Both the position numbers and the translations under genes were made by a program. The notes below the pieces were generated by a model. That model saw nothing but the letters and a program-made list of their open reading frames with translations. It did no database searches and was not told the DNA's origin. This document shows, piece after piece, positions 37,178 to 48,306 of a stretch of 64,000 nt of DNA (position 1 is its first letter; every line of letters starts with the position of its first letter). The stretch is from Vanessa cardui. Its lineage: Eukaryota; Arthropoda; Insecta; Lepidoptera; Nymphalidae. The stretch covers positions 15,438,803-15,502,802 of the forward strand of contig NC_061129.1 of the NCBI RefSeq assembly GCF_905220365.1, written 5' to 3'.

Positions 37178-39283
37178 TTCAAAATGAGTGTTTTAATAAA
37201 CAAAATTCAACAAAAAACATATCTTTCACGCATATCATTTACAAAGATTTGAATAATATGTTTTACAAAGACATCACCAACTAGTTGATCTGAACTGATG
37301 ATGGTGGAAGATTTAAAGACAACACCAATGAGCCTTATAAGCACAAAAACATTTCGCTCGCGGTAATGAAGAAGAACCAAGTGGACAGACACGCTCGTGT
37401 CGGATGAAATAGTCGTATTGGGATCAGCCTCAAGAAATCTCCTTAAGAGAAGTGGACGGTTGCTCAGCCGTGGAAAGTAACAGGTTACTTATACTTTACA
37501 GCTACATAAAAAATGATCAGTGTAAGTATGAAAGAATAATCTAAAATTATTTATGCATTAAATATTTTTCTTAATTCAAGGTAATGTTCTGTGGCTCACT
37601 CGAAGGTATTCGAATAGCGCTCTCTCGTGCACGCGCCCATCTTGTACAGAGTTCGTGACGACGATAAAATGATCCCCGACTTTAATATAGTAAGAATCGT
37701 TTTCGACATATCTGGACACATAATCTTTGAATAGAAATATATCATAAGTTCGGTGTAAGTGTAAATGTAACTTACTTGGATCATGTTTCATATCTTCTCA
37801 TATATTTTTAATGGTTTAAACATACTCATACCGGACGAAAGGGATGATTAATAATTGCATAACACAAAAAAATGGTGGTCGTTTTGAATTAAATATGATA
37901 TTGGTTTCAACAGCAGCATAAGTGAAATTGAAAAACTGGCTGATAAATAAAAGCTTATGATAAATAATTCATATGATACAGTAATACTTGTACAGTTTTC
38001 TTTTCATCTGTTAATTCCATTGTGAGCGGTGACCGCTACAACCCATAATGAGAAAAAGACAAAGGTAATATGTAAAGAGCTCTTTCTGGTTTTCCCGGAG
38101 TGTTTTGTATATTTCCTAACTGTTCCATTTCCGTCGCGGAGTCAATAGCTGCCGCATCGGCGCCGCTCCGCGCCCGCGGCGCGCGGCCCGCATGAATAAA
38201 ACATCGCCGCGACACTCGCACACGTCGCAATGTTTGCTCCGGCGGCTCCTCTTGATATTTCTTCCAATTCTTGATGGAAACCTATTTCAATTTATAATAT
38301 CTCAGCAAAATTTTAAAACAGAAACTTTTTTAAAAGCTTTACAGAGTAGAAATTTGGCACGTGAAGCAGTAAAGAGCTTTCAGCTGTAGCAACAGGATAA
38401 TCTTCTTAGGCGACTGTCCATATATTTTTAAATCGATCAACCTGCATTCACTGATATTGAAAAACAGTACATTCGACGAGGAAAGGGGTTTATTTAGTGT
38501 GAAACTGAAAACAGACTTTATTTACAGAATTAAAATATTGTATCTGGGCAACTGAAATACAGATGTCAAATATTTATTTTTACTTAAACAACAAACACTA
38601 ACAATGAAGTACAATCCAGTGCAATTTATAAACTCAGCCGACTGGCCGTAAATTATTTTCTTCAATTTGTAATAACCGGCCTTAATACTTTATTATTAAT
38701 GGGTAATCTTCTATGAGGGTTTCCTGTAATAAAGTCGCTGTTTACAAAGATTGCCAAATGATCACGATAGTTACATAAAAACGATGATATTCACAAGATA
38801 ACGTCTAATAAAAACACACATCCGTTACGATCCGCGTGTGTATGGGTATGTTTGAAAAATCTGCCGTTTTCGTCGTAGCGCAGGCTCGTGGCAGCTGTGT
38901 CTCCAATATTGCAAACGAGTATTAACAGATTGCAATAGTGCTACATTATTTAGTCGCGTTGCAATGAAACGGCACGTGGACTCATGTGTAACAAGAAGCG
39001 CTGTGTTTGCGCGCTCGGCGAACGCGAGACGCGTCGCGAGCGTGGCCGCTGGACTTGTGCTATTCGCCAGCAATTGTATGCTTGTGCAACTTACTTTATG
39101 TTATTTAAATTAATATATAAGCTTAAGAAAATTCCATAAAAGTACTGTTTGAACAGATTATTAATTAATTAATTATAAAAATGTAAAAGGTGTACATTCT
39201 TATGTCATAAATTAAGATTTAATTTTATATAATTTATACCTCAGTTAGTCTTAAGAGAGTAGCACAAGTTCTGTGCGCGGGCA

Positions 39284-39314
39284 CGTCACGCTGCGTCACG
39301 TCGCGTCACGTCAC
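39284..39314. repeat. CGTCAC repeat cluster with 10-bp spacing
   Basis: CGTCAC begins at 39284, 39294, 39304 and 39309. Three units are spaced by 10 bases, about one helix turn. CGTCA is a CRE half-site. Confidence 0.6.
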
Positions 39315-40270
39315 CGCACATCACTGTCGAGCTTTATTTTATCATCGACCGACTGACCTTCATGAACATAGTAGGATATCTATTGTTAGACAATTTACTT
39401 TGTAAGTGATTTGTTAATATAAAGTTTAAAAACAACTCAAAGAGTTCGCCCTACTGTTGACTTATTTATTTTGGACGAGATTAAAGGTTGTCTTGGAAGT
39501 ACATTTGGTGTTTTATTTTGTTGAGAGTCAATCATCTTTAAGCTACAGAATTATGAAAACTATTTTGAAATAATTTCATTAATAATTCCGGGGCACAATG
39601 TCTCAACTGATGGCATTCGGACATCGACGCCTTTACTGCACGGCATGCGACTAATATGCTAATATTACGTCCCTCGGGTCTGTAATCACATTGGTTCACT
39701 TACGGCGAAAAGGAAGTATTCATGTTTGGCTGTTGAATAACTTAGGAGGGGGATGCAAACAATCCTAAAATGAAGGTCACCACATATTGATATCTTGCTA
39801 TTAAGGATGGTTATACGAAAGAGAAGGCTGGTTTGTTTTTAAAGAAGAAGAAAAATATTTTTGTGTGTGTTTTTTAGGTACTAAAAAAATCATCAGACGT
39901 CATTTATGTGAAGTTAGCTGTGTATCAAACTTTGAATATGATAACTTTAGTCACAAAAATACAGCCCGCTGTTCGCTAACAAAATAGATTCTCCGACGTC
40001 TTGTAAAAAAGCAGCTGCCTTTTCAGATGGTTCATGGTTTGTGATCGGAGACATAATTGTCAAATTTAAAATGTATCTAAGGAGCAATAATAGCAAATCT
40101 GTATGTTCTAAAAGCCTTGCTAATTTCTTTTGCTGGGTTTTCTTAAGTAAGATGGAACATGTTTTTATAACCCATGTTAATTTGCACATTGACTCTGACA
40201 AAAATTAAATGCTAATAAAGGCATTTGAAGTTTATGAAAGTTGTCGACTATTATGAAATATTGAGTGGTG

Positions 40271-40567
40271 GAGAGTGATGGCCCAGTGGTTAGAACGCGT
40301 GCATCTTAACCGATGATTTCGGGTTCAAACCCAGGCAAGCACCACTATATACATATATGTGCTTAATTTGTGTTTATAATTCATCTCGTGCTCGGCGGTG
40401 AAGGAAAACATCTAGAGGAAACCTGCATGTGTCTAATTTCATCGAAATTCTGCCACATGTGCATTCCACCAACCCGCATTGGAACAGCGTGGTGGAATAT
40501 GTTCCAAACCCTCTCCTTAATGGAAGTGGAGGCCTTATCTCAGCAGTGGGAAATGTACAAGCTGTTA
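40271..40567 (+). mobile_element. tRNA-derived SINE, near-complete
   Basis: The head is tRNA-like: TGGCCCAGTGGTTAGAACG (A box region) and GGTTCAAACCC (B box), about 60 bases apart. The body has the motifs TCTCGTGCTCGGCGGTGAAGG, CCTGCATGTG, CCAACCCGCATTGGAACAGC and CAGCAGTGGGAAATGTACA also seen in the antisense copy at 49516-49840. Ends are approximate and no clear target duplication was found. Confidence 0.75.
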
Positions 40568-41424
40568 CCGGATATGTGTACAGGCTCAATACCGGATAAC
40601 TGACTTGAAATGCATATGTGTTGATACACAATCAACTTTGGAAATTAATACATTAGTTTTGAAAATTATGTTATGTAATTCTGTGGAATTAACATTTATT
40701 TTTTATTATCGCTATTACCCATTACAGACGAACATCTAATAAGATCAACATCGGCGGATAAGACCAAATTGTATGGAGTTTATGTTTTTACAATACAGCT
40801 AGTAGCTGCCCGATTGTACCGCTGAACGTGGGAAATTCAAAATACAAAAATAATTTAATTCGAAATTTAACTTTCTAGAACAAACTGAAATAAATGACCC
40901 TTGTCGTATTCTAGTCATAATAATCACATAACATTATCACAGATAGGCGCCTCAATCGTTTGAATATGAATATGGTTCGCTTTTTCTCGCGCACCGGGAC
41001 GCACCGCGACGCAGCGTGCCACGCTTCCGTCGCATTGTGTCGCCCTCATAACTCAAACACAGCCGGAATCGTACCACCCGCTCACCCGCTCACCCGCTCC
41101 CAGCACGGCTCAGCCAGCGAAACTTGCTCGCCGTCGAAAATGGTAATCGGCACACACGTACACAATGGCTGGGTAAAAACAATAGCGCGAACTTCCTTCA
41201 CGTTATGACTGTCATGAGATGAATTACGTTTATGGCGGAGGAGCACCGCTCGCACGAGCCGCGCTCTTGAGCCAATGGACGCGTTCGGCTCTCTCTGAGG
41301 TTGGTTACGGGTGACTAATAGTCTGTCGGGGAATGGTCTCAGCTCGATGCAGTCTTTGGCTCCAGACTAACACTTCAATGGGTATCCATAACAACAATAA
41401 ATACATAAATATTCTATGTTAAAA

Positions 41425-41592
41425 TTTATACTAATATTATAAATGAGAAAGTAGCTCTGTCTGTCTGTCTTTCACGACCAATTAACCGAATTTGATGAAT
41501 TTTTGTGTGAACTCCAAGAAAGACATAGACTTTTTTTTTTCCCTAATAAATGACAAACAGCCCCTGAAACTCGATCGAAGCCGCGGGCGAAT
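41425..41592 (+). mobile_element. Helitron-like remnant
   Basis: Starts TTATACTAATATTATAAATG, then CTCTGTCTGTCTGTCTTTCA and ends CTCGATCGAAGCCGCGGGCG without the final CTAG. Same class of short Lepidoptera element, 3' truncated or mutated. Confidence 0.5.
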
Positions 41593-41599
41593 ATAATAA

Positions 41600-41830
41600 T
41601 GGTTCAATTCCAGGCAAAAACCAATTAATTATCATGTGCATAATTTATGTTTACAATTCATCACGCGCTCGGCGTTGAAGGAATACGTTGTAAGGAAAAC
41701 TATATGTACCTTTTTGGAAAACAGTTTTACCCGATATATTATATCAACCCGTATTAGAGCAGCGCGACTGCATAACTTCTAAAAAACCTTCTCTTTAAAG
41801 GCAGAGGAGGCCTTACCGAGCATTGTCTAT
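41600..41830 (+). mobile_element. Degraded SINE body
   Basis: Shares with the intact copies the order B-box-like GGTTCAATTCCAGG, AATTCATCACGCGCTCGGCG, TGAAGGAATACG, CAACCCGTATTAGAGCAGCG and GGCAGAGGAGGCCTTACCG, with many substitutions. An old copy without the A-box end. Confidence 0.6.
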
Positions 41831-43130
41831 CTCGTCGCTTTTCCAATAAATCACAACGAGCTGTTCAAAGTCACTGGAATAGGAAAGCGAAATAAAAATA
41901 ACGACGGCCGGCATTCCTTACAATCCATTTAATGCAACAACGGGGAGACGGAAATATCAAATTTCCTTCCTTATGAAAAACGGGAACAATTTACTTTTTA
42001 TAGCCTTCCTCGGATAATGGGTATTGACTTCATAGAGAAGAACATTCCGGCGTCGCCGTGTTTATTTGCAGAACAATATCGCGGCGGCGCGGGATCGCGG
42101 ATCGCGGGTAAGACGCTGTAATTGAATTTTACCGACTCACTCCGCCGCCGAGCAAATATTTATTTGCATCGAGCGATCCGAACCAAATACATTCGCGGAA
42201 ATGGAATCCTACGCACGTGACTTCTGCGAGTTCTGCGCTTTTGTTTTCCAATCATTTTACAGAGCAAAGCGTATGTTTCAATTCAATCAGTTTTTGCAGA
42301 TTTAGTTTATTAGTAGACCACTCGAGGGAGTTTCGCTATCGAATCGACAAACAAAATGAATATATTTTAAATATTTTGGTGTTCTTTATTAGATGACTTC
42401 GCTTGTTTATTATTTATTAACTTTATACCACGTATCATGAAACGTATGGTAAAAAATTATTACTGCTGAAATGCTTATTCTCGGAAGAATCTACATTCTT
42501 AAGCTTTGGTAGTTTTAAATTTAACGCAATATTATAACATGATTGAAACAAGCTTCAATTAATAAGCTTAATTCACTAGAGAATATTTTATTTTCATTTG
42601 ACTTACAATTAATTTGTGATTTAAATTAAGCGATTCTAACGAAAGTGTAGCGCCTATACAAACACACTTACAAATATTTAATAAGCGCTTTTGCTATATT
42701 AAACGAGAAGGCACCTTATTGTCGTACCAAGCACAAAGTCTACTTTATCTTCTAATTTCAAATACCATCGCATTGTTTAATAACTTTTCAAATTTCACTT
42801 AGTTTAATAAAAGTATGGACATCCTTTTACTGAAAATGAAACAATTTTCTGCTATTAAATATTTATTAGAGAGCTTATTTTAGAACTTTTTGACAAATAT
42901 TTTCCAGTTTCAAAGCTAATTAGTTTGTCTAACTAAAATTATTGTCTAAAATATTTGGTACTGAACAATATTAAATATATCTCTTGCGAATACTCCATAG
43001 TCCTCAACACTAGTGCTATAGTAATCAATCTTATTACCTAGAGTATTGTAATATTACCTAGTATACCTTATATTTCTATCAATAATTATTTTATAATATT
43101 ACACGATACAATTCGAAAAGCGAAAACGTA

Positions 43131-43136
43131 TTTAAT
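43131..43136 (-). terminator. Candidate arrestin polyadenylation signal ATTAAA
   Basis: On the minus strand ATTAAA occurs about 83 bases after the stop codon. It is a common variant signal; no perfect AATAAA was seen closer. Confidence 0.35.
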
Positions 43137-43218
43137 AACAATATATCTTTTGTGATTATTGCGTCTATTTCCTTCGTGTGTGTAGACATGTACATCATGT
43201 GGATCCGCTGAGGACATG

Positions 43219-43317
43219 TTAGTAAACTTCGACGCTCTCCTGGTGGAGCACAGTGTCCTGCCTGAACATCTCTACGTCTGCCTCGCTGTCCGCCTGCACT
43301 AATTTCACGCGACCCTC
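43219..43317 (-). CDS. Arr2: Arrestin exon 8 (C-terminus and stop)
   Basis: Acceptor TCACCAG before 43317; TAA at 43221-43219. Reads EGRVKLVQADSEADVEMF, RQDT and a short end VEVY. The ADVExFRQDT element is the C-tail of Arr2-type insect arrestins. Confidence 0.9.
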   Translation of the reverse strand, partial: EGRVKLVQADSEADVEMFRQDTVLHQESVEVY

Positions 43318-46300
43318 CTGGTGACAACAATATAGAATACTAGTATCAAACAAATAGAATAGAAAGCAATTAAATATTTCAGTGCCATTATTTATTGAGA
43401 TAGAACCATTTCTCAAGTTTCAAAGTCGCGCTTATCGAGAAAAAATCTTTAAAATAATTACAAAATTTATGTTAAACAGACAAACAGACGGAGGTGAAAG
43501 CGAGTAATAAATAACAATTTATAAACTATACATTCGTTACAAATAAATATAAACAAGAATATTTCTAAAAGATTAACCTTGGGATGCATCAGAATGAAGG
43601 GCAGCTCGGCGCTCAGCTCGCCCCCGAGAGCGCCGAGGTAAAGCTTCACTTTGACGCTGTAGCTCACCACGATACCGAACGCGTCCCGCTGCTCCGGGTC
43701 CAGCAATCTCAGAAAATAAGGCAAGTTTAAACATTCATCTTACACGAATTCTTGTTGAGTTTATAAATACAACATTTTTTTAAAAGTGCTAGTTAGGAAA
43801 TTCACTTACAGGGTTGTGGAAGCGAGCGTAGTTTCCTGTCGCTTGAGCTGTGCATCCAACGCGAGTCCGCGGCGGTCACGCAGTGGACCCAACGTTGGCC
43901 TCAGTTGGACGACTTTCTGCATATTGGCACCGGGTTGGAGCGGGCATCCGTCTCTTTAACCGACAATGAAACATGATTTTGTATAGCACTGATGAAGTCG
44001 TCGGTACCTAATACAAAAACACAGAAACATCTTTTTGACTACTCACTGCGTCTCTACACCGGTGACGACATTTCGGTACTGGCCATTCTGGAAGAGCACG
44101 ATGTCGACGGACTGTAAAATGCTCGCCTTGATCTTCTTCACCACCTTGTTGCTGTGGTTGCGTATGCTGATGTTCACCGCCACCGTCTCCCCGTGAATAT
44201 ACAGCTGTAACCAGAAACATTCTACACGTCGTCGCACGAAGATATCTCAGCTTCCTTCAGCTCAATAAATTAATTCTTCAAAACTCTTCGTGAAATTAAA
44301 GACTATCTTGCAATATCATATTATCTTTTCTCTCTTCGTTTAGATACACCATGTATATCATATTTTAATTAAAACTGAGAAATTATCTATTAAGGTTTGT
44401 CTAAAATTACAACAGAACTAAGAACTTTATCACTTTAACTTTGTACTTTATGAAACTTTTGAATGATTTTTCCTTTATAATTATAAGTTTGTTTGTCTCT
44501 ACCAGTTCTCATTTGAAGAAAAATATGCAATCATGTGTGTCACGGGTATCGTTGGTGCAATTGTTTCTTTTACCTGTTTGTCGAGAGTCAGCTCGAGTTC
44601 AAGCTGTCCCGGGGAGAGCACGAAGTCTTTTCGCACCAGCGTGCACGGTTGGGGCCCAGGCTTGTCCGGCGCGAACTGCACCTTGCGGATACCCAACGCC
44701 ACCGTGCTCCTGGTAATTACTTATAATTTTAAACTAATCGTGTAGAGTACTTAATAATGAAAAAATATTAGTATCCTTTTGACAGTATAAAACGATTATA
44801 CATAAAACAAGTATGTAAATAAGTAAGCAAAGCTAAGGCTTATAAGTCTCTTGATATATAGAATATTAAGTGTATTCCCATTGACCTTATAGAAACGCAG
44901 AGTGCAGAGATCAAATATCTTATGACTAGAATTCCAATTTTTCCCACCGATGTAACTGACTGACCTGCGGTGTGATCGATCGATTTCTGTTTCACCAACG
45001 AACAGTTTAACATAGTAGTGCACGCCACACGGCTCTCCCTCGTCCTCTAGGCCGGGCTGCAGCGTCACAGAGCCGGGCGCTCCCGCCGGTAACGTCAGCC
45101 GGAACGGCAGCGCCCAATCCCCCAACTTCTTTACAAGACGCTCCTATACCAACGATATATTTTACATTAAATATTATAATTAATCATTAATTTTAATAAT
45201 ATTTGGAAATCGATACTGTACAAAGTTCGCTTGTCTAGAATTATAAGCATAACTTTACGTTCAGATACTGCATTAAAATAGTAATATTTATACTTGTATA
45301 AAATCGTTATATCGTCTCTAAAGAATTTTAAATGCTGTAGGCAAATATAAAATTGCTCGGAAAGTGTAAACTTAAATCGAGTGTTCGTGTCGCTGCAACA
45401 GAAGATAGTCAAATAAGTTCTCGTCGATTAAATAGCTTTCGAAATTCACACTGCCGACGACTGGAGGATTCCGAGTGTTGTTTGTCTGTTTGAAAAGTAA
45501 AGTTATAGTTAATATTTGAACAACAGCGTCCCGGCAGTCTCGCTGATTGCTCACGACGTCGGTCCCGTCCGCCGGAGGAGGAGGCAGCACTAATCCCAAA
45601 AGGATTTGATTTGCCCGCAGCGGAGCTCGCTCGGGACTGATCTAATTACTACCAGCGCAGCTTGTTAATACGAAGCGGTAATGGGGTTAATTAATAAATT
45701 TCGACAGTGGGTTGTTGTAACTTCGGGATTCGAAAGCTGCGATGTAAAGCAACTTCGTTTCCTGGTCAATAACATATATTATATTCTGCAGGTTATATTA
45801 TTCAAGTAGATGCAAGTTTATACTCGAACACACATGGAATCAATGTTTATGTGATTTTTGTGTTATTTTTATGTTAATCTCGGTGAATAATATTTTAAAT
45901 TGTTGAGACCTGCACGTTTCGGCTGAAAATTTGCCAAATGTGTTGCTAACATTTTTTTAAGATTTGCATTAGAACAGCCTGGTAGAATAAACTCCAAACC
46001 TTTTCCTTTCCCTTTTTTCAGAAAAGGGAAAAACCTTCACCCGTCAAGGGGATATTCACAGGTAATATATATTAATAACTTATAAAATTACTTACTTCCA
46101 GAAAAAAAAACTGGTTTTGTATTTATATTGATATAGTTAAGCTTTTATTATTGTTAATGGTATGGAACTTCTGGTATGGAAATAGCTCCATTTAAATTAC
46201 AATGTCCATATACGTTAGAATTTAATCAGAGTGCCTCATTTTATTATAACCACCCAATTCATTTATGGCGACTAATCGAAATATTTCGAAAAGACTATTT

Positions 46301-48160
46301 TTCCTGTCATACTTAGACGAGTTTTGCCATACATAATGAAGAGTGCCAGATATGAGAGTGCCATATGTCAGAGTAAGAATCCTTGCACATACATTCTCAG
46401 CAATAAGATATATTTAAGGTACCTGCGTGCGGGTAAGTTCATATGATCTATTTTCAAGTGGGGGATAGATCTGCTCCGAGGCCAAGTACAGCTCCTTGTA
46501 GAAAGAGAGTCCCATGATCTCATCCTCCTCGCGGCCGTACCGGAAAGTGCAGACGACTTGCGCGAACACGCGCCGGTCGCGGACGTACTCCTCGTCCACG
46601 ACGACGATGCCATCTGTCATTACAGAACTTTGTATAATACTTTGATAATATAAAACATGTTGAGGTTTAGCACGCATCACAGTATTGTAGTTTCGTATTT
46701 AATGAGAAGAACTCCATATCATTCAAAGATTGATTTAAATTAGTTAAAAGGTGTAGTTGATATTATTATTTAAATGGGAATGTTCGTCTTCTAAATTAAA
46801 TTTAAAGTTTCTACTCAAATAGAATCCAACATTTCTCTTTCGAAGAAGATTATATCGTAGGTATTAGTAATCTATAGTGTGTTGACTGAACCAGTAATTT
46901 GATTCGGTCTACGCCTCATCCGGCGCTACCCCAACTAAATAGTTAAAACTAATAAACCACTCATCAGACATTCTACCGCCAAAAAATAATATTTAGGCAC
47001 ACAACATCTTATTTTCCAAACTTAAAGGCGTATTATCAAGGAATCCTTTTATATTAACAAAAAGAATAAAAGTTTTTTTTTACTATATTTTGTATGTTTA
47101 CCAATTTATATAGTAAGAGATTACGTTGGTTACAAGCAGATGAAATGGCCTGGTTGATAGATTACGTGAAACTTAACCAAAGATCGGCAGTCCAATCCCC
47201 GGCAGACAGCATTATCTTAGCACGTGCGGCATCTTAGTGTGATTTCAGTCGAGTCCGCAACCTCCTATTTGAGTTTTATATATTGCATAAAGAATCTCAA
47301 AAATGGTTAAAATTGTTTTGACTTGAATGTGCCGAACATCGCATTTCCTGTACATCGAGCTAATAACAAACCGATTTAAAAATCTATCGGCTACGGTAAA
47401 AGTAGTGTTCGTGCTTGTGATGGGTACTATAAAGCGATTTCTCAAGAAAGCACTATCCGCCGGTAATCTTTTGCCGGTTGTTGTGATAAATTCGAATCGA
47501 AATGCAGTTCAGGAGCAATTTGTTAAAAACGCTGAGTAAGCACTGGTGGAACCGTGGAGTAGGTATAAGTTGATAGTGCTATTAAAGTCCTATCTGTTAG
47601 ATGGAGGGGAAGGGGGATTATTGCGCTCGTCCCAGGCTAATGGACGCACGCAGCTGTTGCACAGTTAGTCGACGCGATTGGACACGATCAAACCTGGGCC
47701 ACTGTCGTGCACCGATTTCATTTTGTTTTTGGACGCGTTCCACTTGCAGTAAAGGACACAATTGATTCAATGGAGAGGGTAACGTCTGTAATATCTGCCG
47801 TTGGTTCAGGGCAATCTTACCTTTTGCGATAGAATATTAGTGAAATGTAATCAACATTATAAAAATTACTTAAAAATCAGGTTGTTTAAGCTTTACGCTT
47901 AAAAACTTCTTTCAAGAGTTTGCGTTAAAAATTAGAGAAACTATTTGATTAATATTCACAAACCCAGTTGAGTTCCAATTTAGATTCGACATAGATACAG
48001 AAGAGTTTGAAAAGGGAATAAGTATAAGTAGCCTTCAGTTGAAAAACAGACCTATTGGTTCCACGTAAGAGATGTGATCGACGAAGTCCCGTTTTCCCAT
48101 ATACAACGTGAGCTTGCCGTTGGGCGAACATTTTTTAAACACTTTAAAATTATACACCAT
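43219..48160 (-). CDS. Arr2: Visual/antennal-type arrestin, complete, 381 aa in 8 exons
   Basis: Joined exons (minus strand) 48160..48052, 46613..46423, 45143..44965, 44709..44574, 44204..44047, 43953..43810, 43707..43578 and 43317..43219 give 1146 bases, 381 codons plus TAA, with every phase matching. Arrestins bind phosphorylated, activated rhodopsin or other GPCRs and end G-protein signalling. The N domain opens MVYNFKVFKKCSPNG and has KRDFVDH; the polar-core residues read D25, R168 (in GIRKVQFAP) and D291 (in the gate loop LALD). The C domain has LYLGALGGELSAELPF and the tail DVEMFRQDT, like the fly Arr2/phosrestin I group and the moth antennal arrestin, which as I recall has the same length. 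There is no clathrin-type LIEF box, as in insect visual arrestins. It differs at many places from the noctuid sequence I remember, so it may be a paralogue; the symbol is tentative. Confidence 0.93.
43578..43707 (-). CDS. Arr2: Arrestin exon 7
   Basis: Acceptor TTCTGAG before 43707, donor GTTAAT from 43577. Reads PEQRDAFGIVVSYSVKVKL, then LGALGGELSAELPF and ILMHPK. This is the most conserved part of the C domain. Confidence 0.93.
43810..43953 (-). CDS. Arr2: Arrestin exon 6 with gate loop
   Basis: Acceptor GTTAAAG before 43953, donor GTAAGT from 43809. Reads DGCPLQPGANMQKVV, a diverged middle, then DRRGLALDAQLKRQE and TLASTT. The Asp of LALD is the gate-loop acidic residue of the polar core. 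Confidence 0.9.
44047..44204 (-). CDS. Arr2: Arrestin exon 5
   Basis: Acceptor GTTACAG before 44204, donor GTGAGT from 44046. Reads LYIHGETVAVNISIRN, KVVKKIKASI and VLFQNGQYRN, the first strands of the C domain. Confidence 0.93.
44574..44709 (-). CDS. Arr2: Arrestin exon 4 with the phosphate-sensor arginine
   Basis: Acceptor TACCAG before 44709, donor GTAAAA from 44573. Reads STVALGIRKVQFAP, QPCTLVRKDFVLSPG and ELTLDKQ. The Arg of GIRK corresponds to the polar-core arginine of vertebrate visual arrestin. Confidence 0.93.
44965..45143 (-). CDS. Arr2: Arrestin exon 3
   Basis: Acceptor TATAG before 45143, donor GTCAGT from 44964. Reads ERLVKKLGDWALPF, SVTLQPG and PCGVHYYVKLFVGE to IDRSHR plus two bases of Arg. 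QERLxKKLG and the YYVK strand are family signatures. Confidence 0.93.
45900..46065 (+). mobile_element. Degraded SINE body in arrestin intron 2
   Basis: Ordered weak matches: ACCTGCACGTTTC, TTGCATTAGAACAGCCTGG, AATAAACTCCAAACCTTTTCC. Lies between arrestin exons 3 and 2. Confidence 0.35.
46423..46613 (-). CDS. Arr2: Arrestin exon 2
   Basis: Acceptor GACAG before 46613, donor GTACCT from 46422. It completes the codon to Asp and reads DGIVVVDEEYVRD, FRYGREEDEIMGLSF and ELYLASEQIYPP, all classical arrestin N-domain motifs. Confidence 0.93.
46905..47000 (+). mobile_element. Fragment of the same Lepidoptera repeat in arrestin intron 1
   Basis: CTACCCCAACTAAATAG, then AACCACTCATCAGACATTCT and ACCGCCAAAAAATAATATTT: the 5' block of the repeat (three short pieces, order conserved). 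Confidence 0.45.
47138..47225 (+). mobile_element. SINE head remnant in arrestin intron 1
   Basis: GATGAAATGGCCTGGTTGAT (A box side), CTTAACCAAAGATCGGCAGT and CCAATCCCCGGCAGACAGCA (B box side) follow the tRNA-derived head of the intact copies. The body is missing. Confidence 0.45.
48052..48160 (-). CDS. Arr2: Arrestin exon 1 (start codon)
   Basis: ATG at 48160-48158, then VYNFKVFKKC to HISYVEP and I plus one base; donor GTCTGT from 48051. The start matches the conserved MV-x-NFKVFKK of insect arrestins, so the start codon is well supported. Confidence 0.92.
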
Positions 48161-48210
48161 CTTGTATATAGAAAAGCACTTGAAAATTTGTAAATTCTTA
48201 ACACTCGAGC

Positions 48211-48306
48211 AGTGAATGCGCCGAGGACACGGTCCCGCTGCGATATATAGAGGATTATTTGTGTGCGAGGCTTCTAAATCGCGGTAATCTCATTTGTCTC
48301 ATTACC
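48211..48306 (-). promoter_or_regulatory. Arrestin core promoter: TATA box, TAATCC, inverted GGTAAT pair
   Basis: On the minus strand a TATATAT box lies at 48249-48243, with GCATTC at 48219-48214 about 30 bases downstream as a possible start site, giving a 5' leader of about 57 bases. TAATCC (Otd/K50 homeodomain-type) is at 48257-48252, directly upstream of the TATA box, and a GGTAAT...ATTACC pair is at 48283-48306. Photoreceptor genes of flies often combine homeodomain sites with a TATA box; the link to eye expression is inference. Confidence 0.5.

Larger units (their letters stand above)
36054..43218. other. Intergenic region between Sidestep-like and arrestin genes
   Basis: AT-rich, with a CRE-containing 14-bp palindrome at 36824-36837, Helitron-like remnants at about 36950-37177 and 41425-41592, a 10-bp periodic CGTCAC cluster at 39284-39314, one good SINE at about 40271-40567 and a degraded one at 41600-41830. 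A minus-strand 80-codon open frame at 39947-40194 is unexplained. GC-rich patches lie at 38140-38240 and 42060-42200. No gene supported. Confidence 0.5.

Noticed and set aside
40271..40345. tRNA gene suggested by A-box and B-box
   Set aside because: The boxes belong to the head of a SINE, the arms do not form a full cloverleaf, and the same head occurs in the antisense copy at 49516-49840.
44441..44745. Plus-strand open frames across the arrestin exons
   Set aside because: They are complements of arrestin exon 4, which is identified by family motifs on the minus strand.
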